NCBI RefSeq assembly: GCF_000247695.1
Contig: NW_004624778.1
Coordinates: 9,786,742 to 9,850,741, forward strand
Reading direction: 5' to 3'
Source of the DNA: Heterocephalus glaber
Lineage: Eukaryota > Chordata > Mammalia > Rodentia > Bathyergidae
DNA length: 64,000 nt
Part shown: piece by piece, positions 11,370 through 21,987 of the stretch
Numbering within the stretch: the stretch's first letter is position 1
Layout of the letters: each line of letters opens with the position of its first letter
Position numbers and translations under genes: made by a program
Notes under the pieces: model-generated
What the model was told of the DNA's origin: nothing
Database searches by the model: none
The model's input: only the letters and a program-made list of their open reading frames with translations

Positions 11370-11524
11370 AAAGTCGGGTGTGGTGGTACATGCCGGTGAT
11401 CCTAGCACTTGAGAGGCTGAAGCAGAAGGATTGCTGTGAGTTCAAGGCCAGCCTGGGCGACACAGTGGATTCAAGGCCAGCCTGAACTATATTCTGAGAC
11501 CCTGTCTCAAAAAACAAAAACAAA
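11370..11524 (+). repeat. B1 SINE
   Basis: GTGTGGTGGTACATGCCGGT, then duplicated GTTCAAGGCCAGCC blocks and a C/A tail. Another sense B1 lies at 11,850-11,985. Confidence 0.85.
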
Positions 11525-11614
11525 ATTGTCATGAGAATAGTAGTGATGCGAATGAAAAAGAAGTTATGTGAGAAATGTTGTAGAAATAGGAGTAAACGTT
11601 AGAAAAATCTATTT

Positions 11615-11712
11615 CTCTCTCTCTTTTTTTTTTTTTTTGGTACCGGGGATCGAACTTGGGTCCTTGCGCTTGCGAGGCAGGCGGCATAACCACTGAGCTA
11701 AATCCCCGGCCC
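11615..11712 (-). repeat. GTACC-SINE with exact 14-bp duplication
   Basis: AGAAAAATCTATTT flanks it at 11,601-11,614 and 11,713-11,726. The body is near full length from GGTACCGGGGATCGAAC to CTGAGCTAAATCCCCGGCCC. The exact duplication implies a fairly recent insertion. Confidence 0.92.
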
Positions 11713-12070
11713 AGAAAAATCTATTTATATATCACTGCACTGATTTATTTTTAGATTTTTTTCCCCCTCCTTCAGTTGTTTATTAGAATCAGTGAAGAGT
11801 CTGAAAACTTTTGAGGGGAGTTAGAGGGAAGAAGAGAGGTCTAAAAGCACGGGAACAAGCCAGGAGTGGTGGCTCATACCTGTAATCTTACCACTGGGGA
11901 GACTGAGGCAGGAGGATCCCAAGTTCAAGGCCAGCCTGGCTTACATAACAAGACCCTGTCTAAATAAGTAAACAAATAAATACAAGGAAATGTTTAAAGC
12001 ATATTTAATATTTGCAATGGTATTGAAAAAAATTTCTGTTCTAATGGGTTTTTTTGTTTCCCTTATTTTA

Positions 12071-12136
12071 TTTTTATTTTTTTGGTACCAGGGATCGAAC
12101 TCAGGTCCTTGCGCTTGCAAGGCAGGCGGTAGAACC
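12071..12136 (-). repeat. 5'-truncated GTACC-SINE with 16-bp duplication
   Basis: TGTTTCCCTTATTTTA flanks it at 12,055-12,070 and 12,137-12,152. The copy lacks the A-box end and stops at GCGGTAGAACC. It lies about 75 bases before the last HAUS1 exon. Confidence 0.9.
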
Positions 12137-12210
12137 TGTTTCCCTTATTTTAAATAACATTAGACATTATAGCATCAGTTTTATATCCTTTTATTTCTTT
12201 CTCCATTTAG

Positions 12211-12261
12211 GATACCATTGAAACTGAACTTACAAAGAAGGTAGACATGATGGAACTGTGA
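12211..12261 (+). CDS. HAUS1: HAUS1 last coding exon, residues 263-278 and stop
   Basis: The acceptor is CTCCATTTAG|GAT. It encodes DTIETELTKKVDMMEL and then TGA. A truncated antisense GTACC-SINE lies just upstream, within the last 150 bases of the intron. Confidence 0.95.
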   Translation, partial: DTIETELTKKVDMMEL

Positions 12262-12470
12262 CCAGAGCCAAACAAACATCTTTTTCCCTAACAAAATAAG
12301 TTGAATAGAACTTTACAGGGTTTTTATCTGCTTGTCATCCCTTAACAAAATTTCTGTTCTTAGTTGAGATAATAATGTCCTTATTGACAGAATAATGGTC
12401 CCGAGTTATGCATTGCATTTTTGTGCCCAAATACAATTTTCATATTAAAAAGCATTTTCTCAAGCTCGGT
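12262..12470 (+). other. HAUS1: HAUS1 3' UTR
   Basis: This is the short A/T-rich stretch from the stop codon to the likely cleavage site about 15-25 bases past ATTAAA. GT-rich sequence (CTCGGTGTGT, then TTTTCTGTGTG) follows and fits the downstream polyadenylation element. The exact cleavage base is inferred. Confidence 0.75.
12444..12449 (+). terminator. HAUS1: HAUS1 poly(A) signal ATTAAA
   Basis: This is the commonest variant of the AATAAA hexamer, 183 bases after the stop codon. A GT-rich downstream element begins about 20-30 bases later. No AATAAA lies between the stop and this site, apart from AAAATAAG near 12,293. Confidence 0.75.
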
Positions 12471-12829
12471 GTGTAGGATTTTCTGTGTGATGGGTACTTC
12501 AGAATCCTTCAACTTCAGGCACATGGCAGACTACACAGTGATGCCTGTTCCAGAACAAACAAAGTTTCTCAGCATCTGTAGCGGGGAACATTGTCACAGC
12601 TGTCACACATACACCCAGTCAGCTAAAGTGAAAAGGGAAGGTTGTGTAATTTCTGCCGATTCTCCTACTGTCTTCTTTCTCCAGGGACTTGGTGTTGTTC
12701 TTTCTGATCAGCTCACCTGCTTGCCTCCAAATGTTAATATATGCAGGAATTTAGTGTATGAGAAAATGACCTTTTAAATCAGGAGTAGAAAGATGGGTAA
12801 TTCTACACATGGTGCTAGATGCTACACTT

Positions 12830-13165
12830 CATTTCCTATGTCAAGATAATCCAAAGGATCAAAGATCTAAATATAAAATTTTGTAAAAATAAAAGTACTA
12901 AAGAAATCATAGAAGAGTTTTAATGTTATGCTTTTTAAATAATCAGAGTCAGAAACATATGACCAAAACCCAGGAGCCATAATAAATGAAGTGATTGAAT
13001 TGTTTGAATATTTTGAAATATTAAAAATTACTGCATGGCATAGTCTACTATAAATAAAATCAAGGGACATGAGAAATGTGGTACAGGGAGAAAAGAAACT
13101 TTTCACTATATACCTGTTTGTACTTTGATTTAAAGTCTTAACTGCACAATTAAAAAATAATCCTT
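12830..13165 (+). mobile_element. Old L1 ORF2 3' fragment
   Basis: AAAACCCAGGAGCCATAATA and TTACTGCATGGCATAGTC match the ORF2 C-terminal region of old mammalian L1 (L1M type). Many stops and indels. Confidence 0.65.
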
Positions 13166-13172
13166 TTTTAAA

Positions 13173-13449
13173 AGATTAGCCAGGTGTGGTAGTATACACC
13201 TATAAAACTACCACTCTGGGAGGCTGGCAGGAGGATTACAAGTTTGAGCCTAGACAGGCAACTTTGCCACTTAGCAAGAATCTGTCTCAAAATAAAAGGG
13301 CTGGGGATGTAGTTCAGTGCAAGGGTCTTGGGTTCAGTACCCAGTATTGGAAAACATAATACACAGGGCCAGGGATTTAGCTCAGTGGTGCCACTGCCTG
13401 CCTTGAAAGCACAAGGTCCTAAGTTAAATCCCCAGTACACCCCCCCCGG
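13173..13449 (+). repeat. B1-dID and GTACC-SINE
   Basis: Dimer at 13,173-13,350. GTACC-SINE at 13,364-13,449, ending AGTACACCCCCCCC, so its tail is C-rich rather than A-rich. Confidence 0.85.
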
Positions 13450-14265
13450 AAATAAAAACACTACATGGAGGAAAAAAAAGAATACATCAGATTTATCAGA
13501 AATTGCAGGTAAAGGTACCGACATATTTTGTGTCAGCCTAGAAATTTTTAAATTCTTTTTTTTAATTGGTTATACAGATTAATGGGTTTCATTTTGATGG
13601 AATCATACATGCAAATAACACACTTGGATCATTTTCACCCACCCTCTGTCACCACTCACCCACTCCCCTAGTTTTCACATTGGGGAGATTAATATTTACA
13701 ATATATTTTGCTCATGTCCTTCCCTTGTTCCATTACTTCCCCTTACACTCTCTTCATCTTATTCCCTTCCTTTTATCTAATAGTAGACTCCCTTCTACTT
13801 TCTTGTCATCGTTTTTTAGATTTCACCTGTTAGAACATGCAGTATTTGTCTTTCTGGGTCTGGCTTATTTCTCAGCCTGATAGGTCTCTAGAACCATCCA
13901 TCTTCTTGCACATAACAATTTTGTTCTTTGTGGCTGAATAATATTCCATTGTGTATATATACATTTTCTTTACCCATTTATCTGTTTGTGGGCACCCAGG
14001 CTGGTTCGGTGTCTTGCCTGTTGTGAATTCTGCCATAGTAAACAGGTTTGCAGGCATCCCCATGGTATGCTGACTTAATTGCTTTGCTTATATGCCAAAG
14101 AATGATACAGCTACATTAAGTGTTAGCTCTATTTTTAGTTTCTTGTGGAACCTCCATATTGATTCCATAGTGGCTATACTAATAATTTACATTATTACAG
14201 CATGTAAAGGGGTTCCTCCTCACTCCCTAAATCCTTGCCAGCATTTATTGGTTTTTTGTATTTTA

Positions 14266-14522
14266 AAAAATTTTTATTAATATTTGTTTGCAGTACATAA
14301 TGATTACATTCATTGTGGGGAGCTGGTCCATAAACATCCTTCTTTCCCTTCTCCCTCTTACTGTTTCTGGTTTGGGTTTTTTTTTGTTTGTTTGGTTTGG
14401 TTTTTGTTTTTTTGAAACAGTCTCACTGTGTAACACAGGCTGGCCTCAAACTTGTGGCGAATTTCCTCCTTCAGCCTCCTTAGTGCTGAGATGACAGGCA
14501 TGTGCCACCACACCCAGCTGGT
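14266..14522 (-). mobile_element. L1 3'-end scrap plus B1 nested in the long L1
   Basis: An L1 3' UTR piece (14,266-14,370, containing TTCATTGTGGGGAGCTGGTC, also seen at 1195) is followed by an antisense B1 (14,371-14,522). GGTTTTTGTATT, with one extra T on the left, flanks the whole cassette, so both parts may have entered together or one after the other at one site. Confidence 0.7.
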
Positions 14523-16205
14523 TTTTGTATTCTTGACAGTACCTTTTATTGCTGGGCTGAGATAGATCTCAGTGTAGTTTTGATTTGCATTTCCCTAATG
14601 GCTAACAATGTTGAACATTTTTTTCATATACTTGTTGGCCTTTTGTACTTCTTTTGAGAAGTGTTTGTTCAGTTCATTTGGGCTGTTTGATTTTTTTTTT
14701 GGTGTTGTTTTCTGAGTTCTTTATATATTCCAGATATTAATCTTTAGTCAGAAGAGTAGCTGGTAAAGATTTTTCCCGTTCTGTAGCTGTCTGCTCCCTC
14801 TGTTGGTTGTTTCCCTTGGTGTACAGAAACTTTTTAATTTGATGTAGTCCATTTGTTGTTTCTTGCTGTTACTTCTTGTGCTATTGGAGTCCTATTCAAG
14901 AAGTCTTTGTGCCTGTGGCTTCAAGTGTTTCCCCTGTACTTCTGTTTCAAAGTTTCAGGTCTTATAACTAGGCATTTGGTTCATTTTGAATTGATTTTTG
15001 TACAGGGTGAGAGATAGGGATCTAATTTCAGTCTTCTGCAAGTAGATATCCAGTTTTCCCAGCACCATTTGTCAAAGAGGCTATCTTTTCTCCAATGCAT
15101 ATTTTTGGCTTTTTTTTTTTGTTTTATCCAGAATCAGATGGCTTTAGTTGCATGGCTTTGCTTCTATGTCTTCTATTCTGTCCCATAGGTCTAGATACGT
15201 ATTTTTGTGTCAATATCATGCTGCTTTTGTTAGCTTTGTAGTATAATTTGAGATTGGGTATTGTGATTCTTCCAAACTTGCTCCTTTTACTTAGTATTTC
15301 TTTGGCTATTTTGGTTCGATTGTGTTTCCATATGCATTTTTGGATTTTTTTTTTCATAGTTCTGTGAAGGATGTCATTGGTATTTTGATGTGGATTACAT
15401 TGAATCTGTGGATTGCTTTTAGTAATATGGCCATGATGACAATATTAATTCTGCCAGTCATGAACACAGGAGGTCTTTCCATCTTTTGGTGTCTTTGATT
15501 TCTTTATTCAGTGTTCTAAAGTTTTTATTATGGAGGTCTTTTACTTCCTTGGTTAGATTGATCCCTGGGTATTTTATTTCATTTGAAGCTATTGTGAATG
15601 AAATTGTTTTCCTGATTTCTTTCTGAGCTAGTCCATTATTGGTGAAGCTATTCCTTTTTTTTAATGTTGACTTTATATCCTGCTACATTGCTAAATTCAT
15701 TTATTAGCTCTAAAAGTCTTTTGGTAGTTTTTAGCATCTTCTAAATGTAGGATCATATTGTCTGCACACAAAGGTAATTTGACTTCTTTTCTTGTTTGTA
15801 TCCCTTTTAATTTTTGTTTCTCTTGCCTAAATGCTCTAGCTAAAATTTCAGGAACTATATTAGGTAAGAGTGATGGGAATGGACCTCCTTGCCTGGTTCC
15901 TGATTTGAGAGAAAATGCTTTCAGTTTTCCCTCATTCAAAATGTTCCATGAGATGCTGAGAAGAATGTATATTTTGTAGTTGTTTAGTTGTTGGATGAAC
16001 TGTTCTGTAGATTCATTTGATTCATTTGTTCATTTGATTTATGGGTAGTTTAACTCTGATGTTTCTCTGTTGATTTGGGGGGGGTCTACATGATGTTTAT
16101 GTTGGTGAGAGTGGAGTAATGAAGTCACTCATATTATGTATGGTACTGGGACCTTTATGTTGGGTTCCTTTATGTTGTGTTTGTTTTATGAAAATGTGTA
16201 CACCT

Positions 16206-16347
16206 GCTGGGGATTTAGCTCAGTGGTTCCGGTTCCTGCCTCGGAAGCACAAGGTCCCGAGTTCAATCTCCAGTACAAAAAAAACAAAAAAAACAAACAG
16301 AACAAAACAAAACAAAATGAAAAAAGACAAGCTAAGCTTAGTCTTAG
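16206..16347 (+). repeat. GTACC-SINE in L1
   Basis: Body GGGGATTTAGCTCAGTGGTT to CTCCAGTAC with a complex AAAAC tail. TGAAAAT-GTACACCT flanks it at 16,189-16,205 and 16,348-16,364 with two mismatches. Confidence 0.75.
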
Positions 16348-16609
16348 TGAAAATAGGTACACCTATGTTAGGTGTATTTATTTAAATTGTTATATCTTCT
16401 TTTATAAGTTCTTTTCTTTTAATTGTTATATCTTCTTGATAGATTGTTCCCTTTACCAATACGTAGTGGCCTTTGTCCCACATTAGTAATTTTATTTTGA
16501 AATCTGCTTTGTCAGATATGAGTATGCTTGCTTTTGGATTTCATTTACATGCAATATTATTTTCTATCCTTTCATTTTTCAGTCTTTGTGTATCTTTGCT
16601 TTTTGGTTT

Positions 16610-16857
16610 TTCTTTTTTCTTTTTTTTTTTTGGTACTGGGGATCGAACTCGGGTCCTTGCGCTTGTGAGCGAGGCGGGGGAACCACTGAGCTAAATCCCC
16701 AGCCTATTTCTTGGTTTTTCAAGACAAGGTCTTGCTGTGTAGTTCAGGCTGGCTTTGAATTCACTATGTAGCCCAGACTAGCCTTGAACTCATGGCGATC
16801 CTCCTGCCTCAGCCTTCCAAGTGCTGGAAATACAGGCATGCACCACCACACCTACCC
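16610..16857 (-). repeat. GTACC-SINE and B1 in L1
   Basis: GTACC-SINE 16,610-16,705 (GGTACTGGGGATCGAACTCG) directly abuts B1 16,706-16,857; the former probably entered the B1 poly(A) tail. Confidence 0.85.
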
Positions 16858-17068
16858 TGTATGTCTTTGCTAGTGAGATATGTTTCTTGCAAGGAGCAAA
16901 TAGTTGGGTCCTGTTTTTTTAATCCAATCTGCCAATCTGTGTCTTTTAATTGGAGAATTAAGACCGTTTACATCCAGAGTTAGTATAGGAAGGTATATGC
17001 TAATTCCTGTCATTTTATTCATTTTCTTATATTTGATTCTTTTTTATTTCTCAATAATTTATCTTGCC

Positions 17069-17340
17069 AGGCATGGTGGTGCACGCCTGTAATCCCAGCA
17101 CTTGGGAGGCTGAGGCAGGAGGATCACTGCAAGTTTTGAGGCCAGCCTGGGCTACTTAGTGAGTGGTTTCTTTTGTTTTTGTTTTTTTTTGGTACCAGGG
17201 ATCGAACTCTGGTCCTGGGGCTTGCAAGGCAGGCGGTGGAACCACTGAGCTAAATCCCCGGCCCTACATAGTGAGTTTAAGGCCAGCCTGAGAAATATAT
17301 TTTGAGACCTTGTCTCAAAAGAAAAAAAAAAAAAAGAAAA
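17069..17340 (+). repeat. B1 split by antisense GTACC-SINE
   Basis: The B1 stops at CTGGGCTACTTAGTGAGT and resumes at CTACATAGTGAGTTTAAGG. The GTACC-SINE lies at 17,165-17,263. The duplicated stretch is about 13 bases with one mismatch. Confidence 0.85.
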
Positions 17341-17724
17341 ACAGCAACAACAAAAATCTTATCTGTTCTTCCTTTTCCATGTGTAGCATTCCTTTAAATA
17401 TCTTCTGCACTGCTGGCTTAGGGGTAGGGATTTCTTTGGTTTATGTTTATCTCAGAAGATCTTTAATTCCTTCAATTTGGAGGGTAGCTTTGCTGTATAT
17501 AGTAATCTAGGTTGACAGTTATTTTCTTTCTGGAAATACATCATTCCATGCCCCCTTGGCCTTTAGGGTTTCTGCAGAGACATCTAAAGTTATTATGATG
17601 CGTTTGCCTCTGTAACTGACTGGCAGCTTTCAATATTCTTTCTTATTCTGTATTCTTGGTATTTTAACTACAATGTGGTATGGAGAGGTTCTTTGCTGAT
17701 CATTCTTGTTGGGGTTTCTAAATG

Positions 17725-17807
17725 GCTTTTTTTTTGTACCAGGGATGAAACTCAGGACCTTGCACTTGCAAGGCAGGCGAGGCACCACTGAGCTATATCC
17801 CCGGCCC
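17725..17807 (-). repeat. GTACC-SINE in L1 ORF1 region
   Basis: Flanked by TCTAAATG on both sides. Internal CGAGGCACC shows a small deletion relative to other copies. Confidence 0.82.
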
Positions 17808-17887
17808 TCTAAATGTGTCTTAGACCTGGATGTCCAAGATTTGGGAAGTTTTCTGTTAATTTTTCATTGAATAGATTTTCTATGTCT

Positions 17888-18080
17888 CAGCCTAGAATTT
17901 TTTACCCAACAAAATAGCCAGCAAAAATAAAGGGAAAAAAATTTTAGTCCAACAAACCTGAGAGAATTCATTGTCTGCAGGCCTGTTCCATAAACACATA
18001 TAAAGACATAAGGAAAATAATAAAAGAAGTGTGGGTCTATGCAAAGGAATAATGAACCCCCCAAATGAAAACATGGGTAG
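17888..18080 (+). mobile_element. L1 ORF1 C-terminal fragment, opposite orientation
   Basis: CCTAGAATTTTTTACCCAAC reads as the conserved PRI-(F/L)YP block of L1 ORF1 on the plus strand. It abuts the antisense L1 head to head. Confidence 0.6.
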
Positions 18081-18149
18081 CTAATACATTTTTCTTATTC
18101 AAAAAATGTGTTTAAGAGATAACTGGTTGTTTAAAGCAAAAATAATAAT

Positions 18150-18282
18150 GAGCTGGATGTGGTGGTGCACACCTGTAATCCCAGCACTTGTGAGGCTGAG
18201 GCAAGAGGATCATGAATTTGAGGTCAGTCTACACTACATAATGAGTTTAAGGCTATCCCAGACTGCATAATAAGACCCTGTC
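18150..18282 (+). repeat. B1 SINE
   Basis: GCTGGATGTGGTGGTGCACA through GACCCTGTC. It abuts the LTR to its right. Confidence 0.85.
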
Positions 18283-18694
18283 AATTTTAGTCAGCTTTCC
18301 CATTGTGAGGACACAATATCTAACAACCACAACTTAAAAGGAAGAGAGGTTTAATTTGACTTACAGATCAGGGTATTCAGTCCACGCTTGGCTAGCTCCA
18401 AGGTAGAAACATCATGTTGGAAGGGCATGGTAAAGGAAAGCTGCTTACCGCATGGCAGCCAGGAAGCAGAGAGAGAAGGGAGGAGCTGGGAAGAGAGATA
18501 CACCCTCAAAAGGCATGCCACCAGTGATGTGCCTCTTCCATCAGTGACATGCCTCCTCCAACACCTCCTAACAGCACATTTTAGCCATGAACCCATCAAT
18601 GGATCAAGTCACTAATGAATATAGTGCCCTCAACCAGTTACTTTCAATTCCCCCCTATGACTTTTGAGGGACATTCTAGATCTGAACCATAACA
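18283..18694 (-). mobile_element. MaLR-type LTR, antisense
   Basis: Reversed, it starts TGTTATGGTTCAGATCTAGA and ends in TGACTAAAA, the outline of ERVL-MaLR LTRs. The block GAAGAGAGGTTTAATTTGAC is shared with the copies at 20.1, 28.9 and 32.0 kb. No internal virus-like genes adjoin it, so it is a solo LTR. Confidence 0.75.
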
Positions 18695-18889
18695 GTGCCT
18701 CAAAAAAAGATATTTTGGGGGCTTATTACATATGTAAAACTAAAAAGTAAGAATGACAAATAGCACAAAGGGTGAGGAGAAGAATGGAAGGAAGTCTCTT
18801 ATGATATACCTGAAATGGTATAATGGTACTACTTGAAGGTAGGCTGTGATAAATTAAAGATGTATTTAGTAAGCCCTGGAGAAGAGTTG

Positions 18890-19130
18890 GCAAACTTTTT
18901 CTGTAAAGTATCCTAATATCAAAGTACCAAAATATATGAAGCAACAAGAGAAAAATGAAGAAATAGAATCTAACCATAATAGCTGGAGAGGTCAACACTT
19001 CACTCTCAATAATTGGTAGAACAGGCAAAAGATCAACAAGGAAATAGATAAGACTATAAACCAACTAGACCTAACAAACATCTGTGATGGAATACTCCAT
19101 ACAACAACAGCAAAATAATACATTCTTAAG
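18890..19130 (+). mobile_element. Old L1 ORF2 fragment (endonuclease region)
   Basis: TCAACACTTCACTCTCAATA and the following ACTAGACCTAACAAACATCT correspond to old L1M ORF2. Non-coding. Confidence 0.6.
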
Positions 19131-19466
19131 TCCATGTGGGGATGTGAGCATGATCTGGCTGTAACATCTGTCACCCCACTGATTGCCAGGGTTTATTTGG
19201 CTCATCTACCTGGCTAGGTGGGTGACCCCTTCCTCTATCACTGCTTCATGTATGTCCTTCCCAAAGCTGCCTGCTCAAAGAAACAACCTTCCCCAATAGA
19301 GGAGGACTGTTCTTCAGTCAAGGGTACACAAGTAGCTGCACTTCCCTGCTAGAACCTTCAAACAAACTCCCAAGTGCATGTAGAACATCCTCTAGGATAG
19401 AATAACTTTATACCAGGGCATAAAACAAACTTCAGTAAGTGTAAAAGGATAGAAATAATACAAAGT

Positions 19467-19550
19467 GGGCCGGGGATTTAGCTCAGTGGCACTGCACTTG
19501 CCTTGCAAGCGCAAGGACCTGAGTTTGATGTCCAGTACCAAAAAAAGAAA
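19467..19550 (+). repeat. GTACC-SINE with 16-bp duplication
   Basis: AGAAATAAT(A/G)CAAAGT at 19,451-19,466 and 19,551-19,566. The body runs GGGCCGGGGATTTAGCTCAG to CCAGTACC plus A tail. Confidence 0.92.
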
Positions 19551-19835
19551 AGAAATAATGCAAAGTACTATTCCCAGCTGCTATCAACTGTGCCCCTCAC
19601 CAAATTTTTATTTATGAGAGGGGGGGAGCATCTCTTTGTCTCCACTTCTGACTCCTGGACTGTATGTTTAACTGCAGAGAACCACTGTTTTACTTCTAAA
19701 TACTTCTACGTCTCTCTCATAAGAATAGAGACATCTTAAATAAGCACAGTAAAATGATCAAATTCAGGAAATGTAACATTGATGAAATAGTATGACCTTA
19801 TATAAGCCATACTCTAGATTTCTTCAGTTGTCTTG

Positions 19836-19940
19836 CTATGTTTTTTTGTGGTTTTTTTGGTTTTTTGGTACTGGGGATCAAACTTGCATCCTTGAACTTG
19901 CGGGGCAGGCAGCGGAACCACCGAGCTAAATCCTCGGCCC
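19836..19940 (-). repeat. GTACC-SINE with exact 11-bp duplication
   Basis: CAGTTGTCTTG at 19,825-19,835 and 19,941-19,951. The tail is broken into T/G runs. Confidence 0.9.
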
Positions 19941-20146
19941 CAGTTGTCTTGATAATACACTTTACTATTGCTTCTCCAATCCAGGAGCATTTATTGTTTG
20001 CCTTAAGCCAGTTTTGGAACTTGGTTTTGACCATTTGGCTTTTAGTGTTTCATTAGATCCCTATTGCTAGGTCTATGAAACTTCCCAAAATTCAGCTGTA
20101 TGAATTAGTTAAGGTAGCAATAACATAGGGACCATTGGATGTGAAG

Positions 20147-20572
20147 TGTATTAATCAGCTTTTTATTGCTGTAACCAAATATCTCAAAAAAAAACTTAAA
20201 GAAAAAAGGGTTTATTCTGACCCACAGTTTTAGTTCATGACTGGATCCTCCAGAGCAAAAACATGGCAGAAGGGGATGGCAGAGGAAGGATACTCAGCTC
20301 ATGGCAGCCAGGAAACAGGACAAGGAAGAGCCAGAAAGAGAAGAAAAGGCTGGAGACAGGAGCTGACCTTTAAAGGTACACTGCAGAGACCTACTTCCTT
20401 CAACTGAGCCCCCACCTAGTATCCCATTTGGCTATGAAGGCATCCGTGCATTAACCCATCGATGAGGTTAGTGTCATTATGACCCAGTCACCTCTGTATA
20501 TTGCTGCATTTAGGATCAGGCCCCTCAATACATGATTCTTTAGGGGACACTTCATATTTAAACTATAAAACA
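20147..20572 (-). mobile_element. MaLR-type LTR, antisense
   Basis: Starts TGTATTAATCAGCTTTTTAT and ends AAACTATAAAACA, with AAACATGGCAGAAGGGGATG inside, as in other MaLR LTRs. No clean 5-bp duplication was found. Confidence 0.72.
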
Positions 20573-20784
20573 GAGGTTCATGGCCTAAAGGGTCACTCTC
20601 CCTTGCCCTACTCTTCTGCCCAGTGGGAGGGGCAGAAGTGTTGATAGATTTGCCTTTGCCTATACTAAACTAAGAACAGTGACATAGGTAAGGGCTCGAG
20701 TTACTAGCACAAGAGAATTAGCTGCAACAGCATCTGCTCCTTAGGAAGCAAGTGAAGCTGAGTACTGGATAAGAAGTACAGCAT

Positions 20785-20966
20785 GAAGCCAGGATGATGA
20801 CATAAACCTGTTATCCTGGCTACTGGAGAGGCTGAGGCAGAAGAATCACAAGTTGGAGGCCAGCCTGGGCAACTTTAGTGAAACCCTGTTTCAAAATAAG
20901 AAATGAAAAGGGATTTGGGTGTAGCTTAGCACTTATTACCCAGTACTGCAAAAAAAAAAAAAAAAG
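20785..20966 (+). repeat. B1-dID dimer
   Basis: B1 half with CCTGTTATCCTGGCTACTGG, then an ID half shortened to GGGTGTAGCTTAGCACTTAT and a pure A tail. Confidence 0.82.
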
Positions 20967-21987
20967 TACAGTGTGAATGAAAAGCTGTTCCATGTGAAAA
21001 CATATCTGTATGTCTGATGCTATTTTGAGTGGACTGAGGATTGTGTGTGGATGTCCTTGGAACCTGTTTGGTTGCCAGGGGAACTTTTTCTTGATGGATT
21101 GTCACAGGAGCATGTGACAGATGGCTCACGCCAGGCTGGCTATGGCCCTGTGCCTGGACTGCTGATATTGTGGGTTGGATGAGACACCACCCAGAGAGGC
21201 CAATCTGCCAGCTTTATTTAGTTCCATGATGCACGGATGTCCTTCTGATCTCGGCACAGCTTCCTCTCTCATTGTGCAGGTTTGTATTTTTAGGCTCATA
21301 GTGCAGTGCTCAGCTCCCACACATACAGTGTTCTTGAAATTCTGCAGCAGCAGTTGTGGGCTGACTGCCTGCCTCCTCCACAGTGCTGGGAGGGAAAAGT
21401 GCTCTCTGCTTCACCAGGATCCAGACTTTCTGCAGCATGCTCAGGCTCTGAGCATGGGACCTGGCCCTTAAGCTGCCCTGCAGTGTGACCTTAAACACAT
21501 CACGTACTACCAGGCATCAAGTGGGTATTCTAGGTGCCCTACCTTCTCCTCACGCACCCACTCACTTATTTCTTAGTAAGTATTAGCAAACACTACATGT
21601 TAGGTGGTGAGGATGTACAGATAAATAAGCATTTCCCCTCAACTTTCAGAGAGGCAGTTTATCAACTCACAGACTATCAGACTGAGACTGTCCAATCCAA
21701 ATGTTAGCCTCATGGGCAAAGAAACTAAGGCTCAAAAAAAAAAAAGAAACTAAGGCTCAGAAATAAAGTGAAGTCCAGATGCCACACCCAGCCAGGACAG
21801 GGACCCCGAGTGCTTATTTCACAACTCAAAGTTCTTTCTTATGCATCACTTGCTTTTTGGCTAAACTGTAACACATCTCTATCTCCCTAGTGAGATTTAA
21901 CAACTTTAAAAAACCAGACTGGGGATGCCTAAGCCCTTCAAATGTGAAAACAGTCCAACAAACAAAACTTCCTTAATAAACAGGAAT
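20967..21987. other. Mostly unique intergenic sequence
   Basis: No exon or clear young repeat was seen. Part of 21,570-21,760 (TACATGTTAGGTGGTGAGGA) resembles an old mammalian-wide repeat. Short open frames here lack codon bias or family resemblance. Confidence 0.5.

Larger units (their letters stand above)
1..12470 (+). other. HAUS1: HAUS1 gene, 3' part (8 coding exons)
   Basis: HAUS1 is a coiled-coil subunit of the eight-protein augmin (HAUS) complex. Augmin sits on spindle microtubules, recruits the gamma-tubulin ring complex for branched nucleation, and supports centrosome integrity. The eight exons (166, 136, 135, 124, 66, 72, 48 and 51 coding bases) join without a frame break into 265 codons plus stop. 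The translation follows human HAUS1 closely, for example IFGD-PIPQYE near its start, ENDING in VDMMEL. The first 13 residues lie outside the window, giving 278 residues in total, the human length. Splice sites are all GT/AG. Low-complexity coiled-coil sequence rich in K, E and L fills most of it. The gene looks intact. Introns are 2197, 1362, 1500, 379, 2525, 713 and 2787 bases and are mostly repeats. Confidence 0.96.
13556..17887 (-). mobile_element. Long antisense L1, ORF1 to 3' UTR, decayed
   Basis: Read on the minus strand from 17,887 leftward: part of ORF1 (ENFPNL-type block near 17,850, C-terminus near 17,370), then ORF2 with reverse transcriptase ([18 protein letters not shown] at about 15,850) and finally the 3' UTR near 13,600. 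The polymerase FADD box reads CADN (about 15,760), and there are frameshifts, so it is dead. It is interrupted by an L1/B1 cassette (14,266-14,522), GTACC-SINEs (16,206, 16,610, 17,725), B1 (16,706) and a B1 with an inner GTACC-SINE (17,069-17,340). Confidence 0.85.

Noticed and set aside
12421..12777. 118-codon open frame after the HAUS1 stop
   Set aside because: It starts within the HAUS1 3' UTR, has no recognisable domain and no splice or promoter context.
19467..19550. tRNA gene-like A and B boxes
   Set aside because: The copies have poly(A) tails, target duplications and no full cloverleaf; they are SINEs. The same holds for all other tRNA-like hits.
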